Source: Varroa destructor
Taxonomy: Eukaryota; Arthropoda; Arachnida; Mesostigmata; Varroidae
Assembly (NCBI RefSeq): GCF_002443255.2
Contig: NW_019211454.1
Coordinates: 10,934,248 to 10,998,247, forward strand
Length of the DNA stretch: 64,000 bases
Reading direction: 5' to 3'
The position numbers were made by a program, and so were the translations under genes. The notes under the pieces were generated by a model. It searched no databases and was not told the origin of the DNA. It saw nothing but the letters and a program-made list of their open reading frames with translations. This document shows, piece after piece, positions 10,239 to 25,032 of this stretch; within the stretch, counting starts at the first letter, position 1; the number at the start of each line of letters is the position of its first letter.

Positions 10239-13200
10239 TGTTACTTACTATTATTAATATCATATTAATAACCATGTCTGCCAGCAGAGTGTCAAAGTAG
10301 ATAATGAACGACAAAAAAAAAAGCTGTACAACAAATACCAATTGAACGCTATTGCATTGAGGACAGCGGCTGCAACTATCAAAATGGTAGTAACAAGGAT
10401 TCTTCCTATGAATGCAATACATTTGCATCTTGAATAAGAACTCTTCTCTAAATACGTGTAATAATATTTAAACGCCACGAATATATGTACATGCTTATTA
10501 ATTATGAGTATAGGAACAATGAACGGACTGTAATGGAAATTTCTGGCGTTCGTTAGGAAAACGGAGGTAGCAGCGAATTGACAATGTGGCGATTAGTAAA
10601 GTAAAATGTAAAAAAATATCTGTAAATGATGCAAAGAAGCAATGATGAACGTTCGATCGAGACGATACCGAAGAAAACCGCGAAGAAGCATATGTAGTAG
10701 TTAGTGGCGATCGACAGGGGCGCTTTGATCGTGGCTCGATAGTCTGGCGAAAAGCTATTAAGGTGAGAGCTAGCCCGAAGCCTTCGCATGCTGCTTGTTC
10801 TTCACTGGCTACTGTCGATATGTAACGGTCTCTTGACAGCACTGCTGATTCAAATTTTTGTAGGAATTTCCGGTGAAATTGTCAGGCCCAAAGAGGTCAA
10901 CGATATTCAAGTGTACCAAGGACCGAGGACCAAACACCAAACAGTCTAGAAATTCCTACGTAAGGTTTAAAAGCAGCCTAAGAAAAAAACCTTTCTGTTC
11001 GAGCGAAGATTTCATCCACATCAACTTGCCTGAAAAGAGAGAACGAAACTTCTTCGGATTAGCAGTTTCAGCGGCCGACAAGTCGCTGTAGCTTTGACGT
11101 TTCGCTAGATGTGCGTGTTCATGGAGATGGTCCGCTCTGCTGAGATGCGGTTAATCTGTTTTTCGCTGCCCTTACTACACAATGAAAGGATGAACTGCTT
11201 TGTTGGTTGATACTGTATTTTTGAAGAGGTGAAGATAAACGGTGATTGACTGACACAGCGGTGCGTTACCTGAGGGGATACTATGTGCTTTTTGGGTATG
11301 GCATGAAATCATAGAATACACATAAAGAAAACAGACAACGCAAGGATGAGATTAGCGAAGTGCAGAGAGGGCTTGGTCTGGTGTAGACATAACTGTACAA
11401 AAAAAACGTGTTGGAAATAATAAAATTCAAGGAAAGATTTCTTTTCGAAAAAGCCATATATAGGTACGTAAGACTCTAAACGATGAGAATTTACGGACAC
11501 TTCTTCACATAACTTAAATGAACATTGCTTAGACGTGATGCGTCTTACGTGAGTATAGTAATAGACGGTAATAAAAGGATGAAATATTTTGACGACAGCA
11601 ATTTCATGTTAAAATCGCTGGGAAATTGCATCAATCAGGTGAAGGCACGCAACTTATTATTGGCTTTATAAGTTCATGGGTGATACACCTAAATTTTCGT
11701 GTACGTTCATAACTTCGTACGGAACAGGATTTAAGTTTAAGAGTAGTGCATCTGTCCTCCAGTAGACCGTGTAAAACTTAATCTTTTAATGTGCCAAAAG
11801 ATACATTTTTAACCTATTTGGTGAGACAACATTAAACGAAAATTACTGACTCTAAAGTCTGCGTAGAAACCCCATTTTGGCGGAACGCCTTCCTGTCGCC
11901 GAAGCGAAATAATAGAATGTGTAGCTGTTTGTGCTACTAATATATTGCCAACCCTCATTTTTATATGCTCATTGCACGTAGGAATGACAAAGCATTGTTG
12001 TCTGGTAACACCCTGTCCTGCGGCTAACTGCCAGCGAAATCAGATCGTTTCTAAGGTTAAATATAATTATGATAGAGACTAGTAATGGATTGTAATGCTG
12101 TTACACTGTGTACGGACGAATGAATGATCAAAGCCAAGAGTGTACATACGCCACTGTATAAGTTCAAATCGTTTGTAAGAGCTCACCTGAATTTGGATTA
12201 CGACCAATGCGATCATACATAGCCACATCAACGAAAAACTGCGAAGACCTTGTCCCCCTTCTTGAGTTGCGAGTTGACTCTATTTTAGCTAAGACCCTAT
12301 GTAATAACTGACAATTATATTCAAGGAAAATATTACATCACTTTAAAAAATTAGAATTCACGCATATACATATAACGTTACCAGACCCTCGCGTTTACCC
12401 TTGAATAGTCATCTATACAAGCACATACAGATATACCCTGTATAAATTATGTCTAGAAAATGTTTCATTAGCTATGAAAAGAAAGCGAGAAAGATTCAGT
12501 GCGTGGGAAAAATACCTGATCATAATAAATTAGATGAAAATCGTCATTTCGAACATTTGCTGTATTGATTTTATTTTTTTTTTTTAGCAAATTGGTCGGC
12601 TTTTGGCTTGCGCTACGACAACATTGGTTGTTTTTTTTGACAATACAAAAATTACACTAATGTTAGAGTGAGAAAATAATACATTTTTCTGTTTTTGATC
12701 AGATATCAAGCTCTTTATTTGTTATAAAGGCTGTCGTCATCGGCATTTCATATTGAGCTCAAATTTTAGAGACAAAAAAGCGCTTTCCACGTTACTTCGT
12801 CCTATTTTGTCTACATCAAAAAGCTGCCGGAACAACTCCCATTGAGGTGCTGCGTGTACCGCAAAAACCCTATAGCCGGGAGTGCCAACATGATATGATT
12901 AGGTAAGTCGAAAGGCACATTTTACTCAACTTTTCAACTCCGACAGGATTGTCTTGAGCGGCTTTTAAACTAGAAGAGCCTATATTTCTATATGATAGGG
13001 TCTTAATCGTGCCCAGACTTTGTTGCTTGTGCAATCTTTTGCGTGAATAGAAAGTCGGCGTCAAAAATTCGTTTGTTCTGCACTCAGCATATAACAATTT
13101 TCCTAATAGCAAACTATACATATAATAAGAGGCAAAAGACTGTTACAATGTGAAATAAGACCGATGTTCTATTTTGTATATGGACTAGCGGACCACTTAA

Positions 13201-16200
13201 GGGCTCAAGGACAACAGGGAATCCTTAAAAGAGAAGGGTTCCCATATTATATTCTTTCGTACGTAAAGCTTTTGCGCAGTATGTCAATATTGCATTGCGG
13301 AGAGTTATACCTATTTCAACCAAAATACATATGTGTGTTAAACCGTTCTATCGTAACACTACATTTAGAAAACCTGGCCTGAAGCCTCGTGTTGTTTTAC
13401 GAAAATTCTTAGGTTTCCCATTCTTGTCTAGGATTTTTCATGAAGGTAGCTGTAAGTATTGAAAACCTAAAAGTAGTCTGTTGGACCAAAAAAAGTCGAC
13501 GAGCATGTATCCCTAATAAATTACTATTTAAATTGAGCACATTAGCTGGCTCTGGCCGGTGGTATCATGGCGCACTTCTGTCCAGCAATCATTATATTAC
13601 ATTACTTACCGTATCATATATTTGACTAGCCTAAATTTTATTTAGGTTTCGTCGGAATTTTTTCGTACTGACTCTATTTCGCCGTTGATGGACAAGAATG
13701 CCCTACCTACAGAGATGCAAGCTCTACCAGACTACGGAGCATGAGAGAACTACTACATGAAGAAGTGATGCTATGACAGAGTTAACGAAGAAATAAACAA
13801 CGCTCGTCAACTTGGCGTTCGCTTAGAGTCTGATCAATGCGAAGTTGAATTTCATATGAATGAAATTATGTTAACACATTGTTAGAAACAGGCTGTCTTC
13901 GATTCCGTGCTGCGGAATATATTTAGCCAAATGTCTAGTGAATATAGGTAATATTCGTGTGTGCAGCATTCTGTAACATGGACATTAGGAACTACACTGG
14001 ATGCAAACGTTTTTCTTGTTTTTTTTTTTCTATTTGTTTTAGCTTCTGTAGCTGTAGTTTTATTCGCGCAAAGGAAACTAAGAGTTAAGTTCTGTGGAAA
14101 CTATATATAGGGGGCGGTTTGCATTACCAGAAAAAATATATCATGGTGGACCGTTTGCAGTGGCCAAACATTGGGCGAGAAAGTTTGGTCGAACCGTAAT
14201 GAAAAACAAAAGCTTTGAACTAGTGGTACTACTTTGTATTATAATGAATCGCGTTTTGGCTCCCTTAAAGTTATAAAGTCGAATATCAGAACTTATCAGC
14301 TGATAAAAAATGCTTGAGCGCTTGCAACTTGGGAAAGCTTACCTGCAGCTTCTTAGATCTGCTCTTCCACTTATTAAGTGAGTTAAGTATTGTTATAATG
14401 TTCTTGGGCCCTTACTATAAACGTGTGTGCGAATCACTCTGTGTCAAATGTGGCTCTGAACGCTTTTATTCTAAAGCACACTAGGATATACCATTTCGAT
14501 ACATGAGTAAGCCATTTATTCTATTGCCTTCAGTATATAACACACGTGCGAATAACACATGCTAGATCTCTTTATAACGAGTGCATTATCATCAGTATCA
14601 GATAGATACACAGAGACAGTCCAGTCTGTGTGGCTCTACCGTAACAGAAAATGATAGTGATAGCTGTTTGATCTATGTATACGAGTACACACTTTACCGT
14701 GGGGCACGGAAACAAGTGAGTTGAAACCAGCCTAAAAAGCGATTCTGAAAACGTCAAACACCGTACACATTTGCCAAAAACAAGAAGAAGGTAACATTGC
14801 AAAATGCCAACAGAAGTCGATCAGAAGATACCATATTTGGTGAAGGACGCTCACAGTGGTAAATCAGACTTTGCATATCTCAAAATTGTACTTTAATCAA
14901 ATGTAAGCAGTAAGCCAATTGGATAACAGATATTAAATTTAGAAAACTTTACCCGCAAAATAAAATCTATTAACAAAAATTACACGAAATTGTGAAATGT
15001 TTTCTCGGTGATTCCGCTGAGAAAACAATTAACCGACATCAAAATATGCTTGGTCTTATCTTAGACAACACGATACGAGAATCGTAGACGATAAACAACT
15101 TTATTGCGTTTTTCTCTCTACTATCGTGTACCAACATGGCTGTCTAGGTGCACTCGGATATTAAGCAGTGGTAGGCATGCATACCCATGTAGCACCAATA
15201 AGCGGCTAGGACAAAATGGTTGTCGATGTTATGAAAAGACGCTTGGCTGGCTGTCATCTATTCGTATAGGAGCAATCTATTTAGTACAAATATGAGAAAG
15301 CTAAGGTAGTATTGCAATTTTTCGGTATTGTCTGAGCCATCAATACGTCATTGTTAGTTTGAAACTTTCAAACTTATAGGACACAGATACCCATACGCGA
15401 ACCGAACGAGTTGTGCCCTGCACTGTGAGATAACCAGGTATGCGCGCGATGCGATATCACTGCAAAAAAATATTCGTATATAGTTAAGAGTTTAATGTGT
15501 TTCGATGAACGATTAGGGACATAAAGGGCTAATAACAGTCACGGTCGCTAACAGCATATTATAGTGGATACTAACTACAACGTATTTATAACATTTCTGT
15601 ACAGCCTATGTGTATATGTGTGTGTACGTGTATATATATATATATGTCAGTTAGGAATGTCAACGAGAGAGCTCTGTCATGATTCTAGGGCAAAGATACT
15701 AGCCGTTTTAATAATATTAATATATAATAGTAATGGTAACGATTGTAACTGATGCATATTGTGAACATGTGAGCCGATATGTCGAAGAAACTGCTCGAAA
15801 CTACGTAAATCTTATGACATTATATATTTGTCAGGGAACTTGTAGAAACGAAAATATTGATAAAATGTAACTTATATTTGTCGTAAAGTAGACGTATACC
15901 ACTCAAGACATGGGTGGAAAACTGGATTAGCCTTTTTTGTAGAATGGGTTTCCCGTAATAGAAACGACACACGCGAACAATATACGAGAACAGGAACCAT
16001 CTGCTACCATTTATCGTTAAGGAATACCGCTGAGGTAATGTATTCAGGTGATAAAGGCCATTTACTTTTAAAAATTCGGAAATTTCTCCTGTGGTATTCA
16101 ATGGTAAAGATGGGCATTCAGTTACTTTTTCTATTGTCATTTTTCTGGCTCTGACGTGTGAAATATATTGGCATAGGATTGGTTAAATTTATTAACAAAG

Positions 16201-19200
16201 TATTACTCATACAAACTGTGAAATTCTAAAAATTCAAAGTTCCAATGACCAAAGTTTCACAATAAATTCTGTCAAATACGGGCTAAACAGCATCTGTTCT
16301 ATTTTGAATGCCAGCACGGATTACTATGCCTGATTGATTCTAAGTATCAGGGAAAAATAAGGCAGCTACAAAATGATATCTGTGTCTATTTGTGCGCTTG
16401 AGGGAAACAAATGGATATGACATTTGTTCAAATAATATAAATGAGTAATGCTTGCGACTATACGTGATATATATCCATATAGCTATGAGGACCGACATTC
16501 TATCCTGGCAGCAGTGTGACTAAGTATATATCTACACATGAACATGCTCCGAATATTAATTTCTCTCTAACGATTGATATTGTTGAATTAAACTTATTAT
16601 TTATTATAACGAAACATTTGTCAAAACAGCTATAAAAAAAAATAACTATATAATAATAATATAGAATAAAGAGGACTATAAAAAGAACTCATGAAGTCTG
16701 TTCATTGTCTATAGCAGGAAATAATTGCGCACTTACTGCCATTTTCAGTTAGTCAAAAAGCCAACGGTGCTTGTAGTTTGACAATTCGATCGATCGATCA
16801 ACTGGTTTTGTAAATTTACCGTAATTAGGCAATCAAGCTATCATGAAAAGGTAGTTGTGCAGTTTAGAGTATAGGCGTATTTTTGGCACATATATACACA
16901 AGCATGTAAAAATATAATAACTTGAGTAGTTCAGGCAGAGTTATCGATGTGTAGTACCTAATGCAATCTTTTTTGATTAGCAAACTGCATAAACTACCAC
17001 TACAAAGCCCTAGCAAAGGAGACAACAACCAGAAGGTAGAATCATTGACCAGCTTGAAAAAAATCAGGAGCGTCATTGGAGATAGGTTAGCAAGTAGCGT
17101 CGGTCGATATCGTAACAAAGTTTTGATTACATTTGTCAAATTTATAAACATTGGTCGCACCCCCCTTACTTTGTTTGAACCTTCGGCTTTTCCTTAATCG
17201 GCATGTCGTACTGAGCGGTTGTCATATACCATTCTCAGCAGCTTTGTGTTATTAGGAACGTGTGCTAGTGGAAAAATACTTAAATTCTATCCTCAATTTA
17301 CCTCCGCGCTCTGGCTCATAAGTTCATTGCATAAATGCGGTCTCTCAAAATCACTTCATGAAGTCTTTTCCTTATGTATGTTTGTCAAAAGCCGTAGAAT
17401 TTTGCTGTTGTTCTATAGCAGTAGACAGGAATCGCTGCTTCGCGTTCGCACGCGTGCAGATTAATTGGTAACCTGTCAACAGTCAATGTCGGCCCGAACT
17501 GTTTTGACTTTGTCGTGCACTCTAAGCTGCACGATTCATGCACGAAACGTGAAGTGATGGCAAGTCAATCCGAGTTGAAAACCAATTTCAGAATCTTCAC
17601 GAACACGACGGGGTATTGTCATGTGAGCTGCTGGCCCTGTGTGCTCGACAGAAAACAACCACATCTAGAAAGAGAGAGAGATTCAATACGGCTTGGCAGT
17701 TGCATTTCTGATGCTTATGAAATACTACAAGCGTGTGAAACCCACCCTATTTATAATAATATATTGCACATACAGAGAGCATATGGTAAATGTGAAATAT
17801 TCACCACAATGCCGTAGAGAGTGGTATTAAATAATCGGCTTCGAACTAATATTTACGATTGAACTCTTTCACCCTCGAATGAAAGAGGGCCGAAAAGTGT
17901 GGGCAAACTTGGAAATAGAGATCGTTCAGTCCATTTTACGAAGTGATTGTCAATATTTTCCAACAAAGAACCTCATGGATGGTAATTGTCGTGCCACTTC
18001 CAAGAGCTAACGTTACCTACGGTTATGCTTTAATAATCACTAGCGAAAATAAATCTCTGCGTCATCGCAATTAAAAGCCTTTTTTTCATCATTGGTAACT
18101 TTGAGTGAGTTTAAGTAAACAGTAGTTACGTGACCGATAGAGCATATTCTATGGCGACAATTGTTGCAAGTCAGGACAGAGATAATTAGGTCAAAGGCTA
18201 ACTCTAGATGTAACTTTTTAAATAGTTAATAAAAAAAAAGTGTTCGTTACTAGTGTTTTGACACGCAGTTGACATATTCCATCAGAATTTTTCTATCTTT
18301 GAATCTATCTAAAACTAGTCCCCGATCAAGCTAATCAACTCAAAAGGGCCGGAAACGACACGGGAACCTCGACTGTAACTAGACAATAAAAACTATCAAT
18401 GACAATGGATATATATGGAGAAACAAGGATAGGTAATATTTACGAATGTCGATAAAGGTGTGCTTTAAAAGATAAATAAACAAGGATAAGAGAATTACTT
18501 ACCGTAATGTTTACGAACGCCCAGCTGAAGCCACCGAACGGTAACACACTTGCCACTTTCTGGATAAATGTGTATCTTAGAAAGAGGAAAATATATATCT
18601 ATTTATATAAATTTTCGATTATATAACAGGATTACGTTAAACTTACCAGCTAAATACATGCTTGGTAATAATTGTCTGCAAATAGTCTAACGAGAAGGTA
18701 TACGTTAAAGGATCGAATCACAGTATTGATATTTTACACTATCAAAATAACTTACCACTTAGCAAACAAACAGTAGGGCTTGAATAAAAGCAATTAATTG
18801 ATTAGTTTTTGGTTTTACTCTGTAAATCTGTCAGAGCTTGACCTCTAAACCAATCCGCTCAATTGGATTTCAAGGTAAATAAATTACTGCTAAATAAGAA
18901 CGCGCTTAGCATTTGTATATAATACATGTTAAAAAGGGCTTGGCTATAGAACTATTACTTTATATGGCCATTGTGACGACAAGCGGATAAATAGCAAGTA
19001 ATGCTAGTCGTGGACTCGTGTTTTGGCCTATAGTTTGTGGAACATCAAGTAAAGGCGTCTGTAAAAAGCCACATTAAACTATATTGGTCAGAAATCATAT
19101 TTGCATTAAAAGTGGTCCGGGTTTCAATAAAATGAAGATACAAACTCCTGGATATAAGCCGCGCAGGCAAGAAGCTAAGACGCAAATGAGATGTAACAGT

Positions 19201-20941
19201 TCTAGATTATCAGCTCTGACAAGATAATCGCTAAGCTCTTTCAATGTTGAAGACAAAAAAACGTAATCATTTTTTGATAAAGCTGGCAGGAAGTGTTTAG
19301 GGTTTCTTAAATGAAAGGAAAAGACGAAACGTTTGTATTAAGGATCTTTCAAAACACTTGAAGTATCTGTAGCTTGCCAACTTCGATGAATGTTTTAATA
19401 TTTTCCTTTAAAAACTTGGTGGATGTGTTTAGCAAGTGAGGAAACATGAAGTGGAATTGATTTTTTTCATTCGCAAAACTCAACTGCTAACTGATTAGAT
19501 ATTAACTTGCTTCGTGGTCAGAAAAAAAAACAGGCCGAGAGCTAACGTGATGTAGCATAGTTCCCCGAAACGAAGGATGGCCCATTTACTCTTGGCGTAA
19601 TTTGTTTTCAACGAGGAAAAAAGAACCCTACGCTAAAGAACTAGCCACGAGTTACCTGAATCTCTAGGCTACTATATCTTTCAGGTGCATCATGATGACA
19701 AGTGATCCTACTAATGCTTGATTTGTGAATGAAGGGCATAATTCAGTTATCTCTACTATCGTCGACCCATGTCAACTTGTTAGAGACAACCGGAAAGAAA
19801 GTTTCGCGTACACCAATGAACAACATATGCGGACGCCTACACCTATATTAAAACCCTTCGGGTGCTCCTAGGCCTCGTCAAACTAGAAAGGGGTCGATAG
19901 CGTTTGCCGAAGGTCATTTTCATACGACAATGAAAAACAGATCGGGAAACTACACAGCAGGTAATAGCAATTTATCGAATGGAATTAAGGAAAGATAGTT
20001 TTTTTTCTCACATGCATCGTTATTCAAGCTTACATTCGTAGTATGGAAAATCAAGTTTAGTGATAATGTAGTATTTTTGAGTTTTTCAATTACGCACACA
20101 CTTTCGTCACTCAAGAAGAGTTCATTTATACAGCGAACATAGTCACTTGAAATTTGTTTTCATTTGAAGGGAATGATATATCAACTTGCGAGATCATATG
20201 TTCTCGACTCCCAACTAAAATACCTGTTAATATTAATTAACAGCAACAATAATTTTTCATCCAGCTGGAACGGATGAGCCATGTAGTCTCGACACTGACA
20301 ACCTTCGAAAAACGTAAAAAAGCGCGCCGCTTATCGACTTATCGAAAGTAGCCAATCCGAGGCGTGAGCTCGGCCGCTTATGATTCCTAAGCGACTTCGT
20401 TTGGTGGCTATGAGAATGTTAACGACAATATTTACGAAAAAAACGCCTAACAGCGGTGGGTTTTTTCTCTTTTTATCCGTGAAAATAATGGTCTTGAGCA
20501 CTAAGTTACCGAAAAACAACTGCATTACTATTATTTTTATTATTTATAAATTTTTGAATAGATCAGGCTTATCACCTTTTAAAGAGAACCGTTTACACCT
20601 GCTCCTGCCAATGAAAGTGACATAAGAAAACAACAACAGCAAGCAACATTGTATAAAAAATCCTGATGGCACTTTTCGGAATTACTTGTGCCCGAACCCA
20701 GGACATCCAGACGTCCAACAGGCTGCATTTGGATTCCAACGCGAAGCTGTGAGTAAGTGATACATTGACTGTGTCAGTACAAAAATATATAAAACCTGAT
20801 ATATATGCACATTATTAAAAACGATTTCATAACTATCTGATACTTGGAGTCTTCAGCGGACGTTACGTTATTGCAACAGCATTATACCCCTCACAGCGGC
20901 TAAATGAATAATCAGACGATACACTATTTAGAATCTGAATC

Positions 20942-20966
20942 TGTGTGTGTGTGTGTGTTTTTTTTT
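20942..20966. repeat. GT dinucleotide repeat and T run
   Basis: About eight GT units are followed by a run of T in the intergenic region. Confidence 0.9.
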
Positions 20967-23558
20967 AACTTGATAGTAAATACTTAGCATAACCGCATGT
21001 GAAATGCGTTCAGGTGCCATAAAAATTATCCACAAAGACACGACACCAAGAAAAATTCTATGACCATTTGCTTAGGACTAAGATTTTGGCATTTGTTTCC
21101 AGAGACCGTCTCTCTTAAAATTATAAGGTTTTCCTTGACTACCGCTGATGCTGGCTTGCTACATTTACTAATATAATAATTCAAAGTGTCAGATCTAATT
21201 GCATAAACCTCCCAATCGACTTTAACTTCCTCCTTCCTATATTTAATAAGTGACTGTGTACTTGAAGAGCTTCAATTGAATCGAACCCCAGGAAGTATTG
21301 AAATCGTCTAAATAAAACAGCCTTTTCTAATTCAATGGATTTAATACGTGACCGCTTCCTATAGTGGTTTTTTTTTCGGGTCTCAATGAAGCTTTTCGCA
21401 GTAGAAGCATCAGCATCCCACTGACTGCAAATACGTCGTCGCGTCCCCGACGTTTCTGCTTTTATCTATTGTGCCAACACTTGCCGCGTCCTGCTGCATT
21501 AATTTCATTGTTCTAGCCTTTATAGAAGACACTCAGCCACATCGATCGCCTACGTAAACGTCGTATAGCGTGACAACGTCAAAACTGACTACGAATCTTG
21601 ATTGAACAGCGAGCCCAGCTAACGCCAAGATACTTTGTAAAATATACATATTAAAGCCTTACATTGAGTGTTATGTGCGTGACTGGAACCAAATCGACGC
21701 AAGTAGCAATGGTCTCCAACGGATAAGTGACAGCAGTATGTGTGACTATCGTTAAGTGTCAGTACAAAAAGCCTACATTTTTACGCTCAATCATTGCTAC
21801 CTTGCTTGATGCGGCTCTCCAACGCATCAAAGGTCCCCTACAGCCGTTTGTTTGGAGCTAACCAACCGTACTAGACCTAAAACATGAAAATATTTATTAT
21901 TTTAGCTTATTGCATTGGCAAGCAAATAACCTTGGGGACACATTTTTATTGTTTCATAGGGCAGCTGTTCGTTTCATTCGTTTAAAAGTACTCGATATAC
22001 TCCGGCAGCACGTACTTTCGGTGAAAACCTTTATAACCTAAAGTAGAACGCCAGCCGGAACGTCAGCTGCGAGGATCTGGTTCGGCAAAACACTTTCTTG
22101 TGTAACGAAAGACGTAAGTTCTACATGGACTCAAAGCCGATCGAGCAGCGTGACTAACCAACAGGACCTAGGATAACATAGGCTCAGAACCGCGTATCAG
22201 ACACGATAAGTCCTATATGAAACGTTACCTCGGCTAGTTTTGTATGCCAATTTTTAAGTCAGTGATACAGATTGAGGCAAGTTCGTATTGCGCTACACGA
22301 AAAGAAGCGTTCATGACATTATAGTCAGAACTGTTGTACTATTACGTACTGATCCGTAACAAACCTTAGCTATTTATCCTCAATGTTTTAAGTGCTCGGA
22401 TCTTATATTTTAAATATTATATGGCGATATATGTTTGGCGTACTTTTGTGTTCTAAGATTTGTTTAGGCAACTATGGTCTTGCCACTTGCAAGGGTCACC
22501 CGGTTGACGAATATCCATGCGTGAAAACAATGAAATTTTGATCGACGACACGTTCGCCCTGTAGCCCCGAAAACAAAATCAGCGACAGAGATTGCGATGA
22601 CAACAGCAGTTCTCACTACTGCCAAGCCTACAACAAGTATAGAAGGACCGATTAATAATAATTCGGCCCAAATCCCGTATGATTCAGCCAGTCAGCCCAA
22701 CGAAACGGTAAAAAGTAGCGAATTCCGGATTCAGTTAGCTGGCCCATAAAATCATGCGCTCAGCCATAGATGTCAACGCGCGCTCAGCAACACGAAAATC
22801 GATTATTGCTTTTGATCATTGTGCCAATATTAGAACTTCTGAGGTGAATAGAAATCCCTGTCGAGAATAGGATCGAGGGCAAAGGTATGGTGTTTGCAGA
22901 GAAAATGTCGCACTTTATTCGGCCTGCTTTGGTGTAAAAACTGCACAAAAACGAACTAGATATATCCAGTATTGATTCTTCAGTATCTGAGGCACTGTCG
23001 TGCCACCTTCCGTATATTGCCACGAGCTCATACAAAAAAATCTATTGGCACTGAAAGACTAGCGCAGTATTATACGACCTATCTATATTTATTGCGACCC
23101 AATAACGACAGGATGGATTATTTGATGATGTTTGATGATGCATTGTTTATTGATCTCCTTACTGTTTTTCGATTCTGTCGTTACTGTAGATGCTTTTTTT
23201 TTCTTTTTTTTTTTTTTTACTAGTTGTTGTTGTTAGAATCAATCGTTGCTCTTGTCATGGACCCAGTTGAACATTGCGGCTGTATGTATATTCAACTATG
23301 TAATGTTGTCGTCGCTTGGCTTCCATTCTTTCTGTATTATTTCGTTAGTTATCATCATCTCGTTATATAGTCCATCATCATCATAATTATTACTGTTAGA
23401 TCTCTAGGATATTGAGCTTATTTGGCCCGTTCCGGCCATACCGGTCTATATAGCATAACATCTATACCGCCGAATAGTTGGAAACAGCGGGCCTCCATAT
23501 CGAAAACAGGCGGAAGCATATCATTGCTGTTCGATTTTCGCTTTGCTTTGATAATAGT

Positions 23559-23562
23559 CTCG

Positions 23563-23595
<33 letters not shown>

Positions 23596-23624
23596 GCTCG
23601 CTCGTTCTCTCTCTCTCTCTCTCT
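23559..23624. repeat. CT-rich microsatellite
   Basis: About 66 bases of CT repeats with a few CG interruptions. It explains the Ser/Leu-repeat open frames at this position, which are therefore not genes. Confidence 0.95.
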
Positions 23625-24275
23625 GAAGTCTTCTCGTGTGTCTTCGAACCTTCCTTTATACTAGCTATGCATTGCTTAACTTACAAAACGTGAGGCTGTG
23701 TGCGACATGTTGGCGTCATACGTATGATTTTTAGCATCTATCTGGGCGATATCATCGTTCGTGATATTACTCGGTGTCCTTTCCTCAAATGTTTGTTCTT
23801 CTCACGATTCCACTAGCTATATTTTTCGTATAAGTAATTTGGCGACTATACTTAGAGCTCACGTTTTTCATGCTCATAAATCGCAAATGGCAAACACGCG
23901 TTCGGTTTATATATTGTACAATTCAGCATTTACTCGACAATCAGTAGTAATCTCATAATTCTCGTAGGACCTCAGCGATAATATGTTTTTGTCTTCGAAC
24001 ATCAGAATAGACAAATCACGGCCAAATAATAGTCGACTGCAGTTCGTATGGTAGCGCCAATAGGGTCATATCATCGCATGAATACATTAGATGCCTATAT
24101 ATATAGTGCCAATAATATAAATCTTCACTGGTAGCGTTTAGTAATAATAGCGCTAACTCCCGTTATCGCCATCTTCATTAGCTATGTATATATATATATA
24201 GAAAATGCCGTTATCTACGATGATGAAATGAACATCGTTGGGTCATGCGTCACTGTAGTGATCTTTGTAGCCGTC

Positions 24276-24281
24276 TTTATT
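24276..24281 (-). terminator. Candidate polyadenylation signal for arginine kinase
   Basis: TTTATT on the plus strand reads AATAAA on the minus strand, about 605 bases after the arginine kinase stop. I see no closer canonical hexamer. The 3' untranslated region would then cover 24282-24886. Confidence 0.4.
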
Positions 24282-24886
24282 TTTCTGTTTTTGCCATTAT
24301 ACGTTTTGTTGTTCCCAAACCCGTGTGAAGTTCGACAGTACGCTTTTCATTGGATGTCGGTCAGGTTAGCGCGGTCGTTCACTGCCCTCTTGGCAAGTCC
24401 AGTACTTGAGTGACGCTGAACGACCGAGCTATGGCCAAGCTACGATGGTAGCAGATCAGCGGACGCCTGACGTCAATGAAGTGCGAACGTCGCTTCCGCG
24501 CAGTGGTGACAATCGCGAACGCGTTCTCCTTCGGTGTTTCATTCATTTTCCTGGTTTTTTGCTCTAACATGAAGCACATCATCAATTATCACACGCTCAT
24601 ATTTATCTCAAGCAAGTTAGTAATGCCTAGCCAATACATATGGCTTTTTGTAGTGACTTCGGGATACGGCCTCTGTTGAAGAATATACCAAGGAATTGGT
24701 TATTCATAGGTAAGCGGTATTTTTTGTAGATGGATCTTTTTCAATTTTTTACGTACAACCCGTTGCTACGTAAATAGTATCTCTTGTCTCTTTGGCGGAC
24801 CGCTCGGGCAGATGCTGTTGTTGATGTTGAGTGCCCAGACCACGGCGTTTTGCCGGAGACAGGGCGGTGTCGTAACTAGGCGCCAG

Positions 24887-25032
24887 TTAACCGGCAGCCT
24901 TCTCGAGCTTGATCATCTCAAGGATACCGTCCTGCATTTCCTTGACCGCCTGGAACTCAGTGAGACCCATGCGCCTCTTGTTCGAAATATCATAGACGCC
25001 ACCCTCGGACTCGGTATGCTCGCCGCGGGTAC
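24887..25032 (-). CDS. Arginine kinase coding exon 4 (C-terminus)
   Basis: Encodes residues 310-357 and the TAA stop at 24887-24889, with the flexible-loop segment [20 protein letters not shown] and the terminal helix ending EKAAG. The acceptor is AACTATAG. The plus-strand frame over this segment is only a shadow of it. Confidence 0.97.

Larger units (their letters stand above)
10239..24275. other. Intergenic region between sphingomyelin synthase and arginine kinase
   Basis: About 14 kb of AT-rich DNA between two convergent genes. Open frames are short, scattered on both strands and unlike known proteins, and no pair of splice sites frames a convincing exon. It contains simple repeats: TA near 15630-15645, GT followed by T at 20942-20966, and a CT tract at 23559-23624. 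I saw no terminal repeats or transposase-like frame. Confidence 0.6.

Noticed and set aside
23422..23693. Ser/Leu-rich frames
   Set aside because: They are made by the CT repeat.
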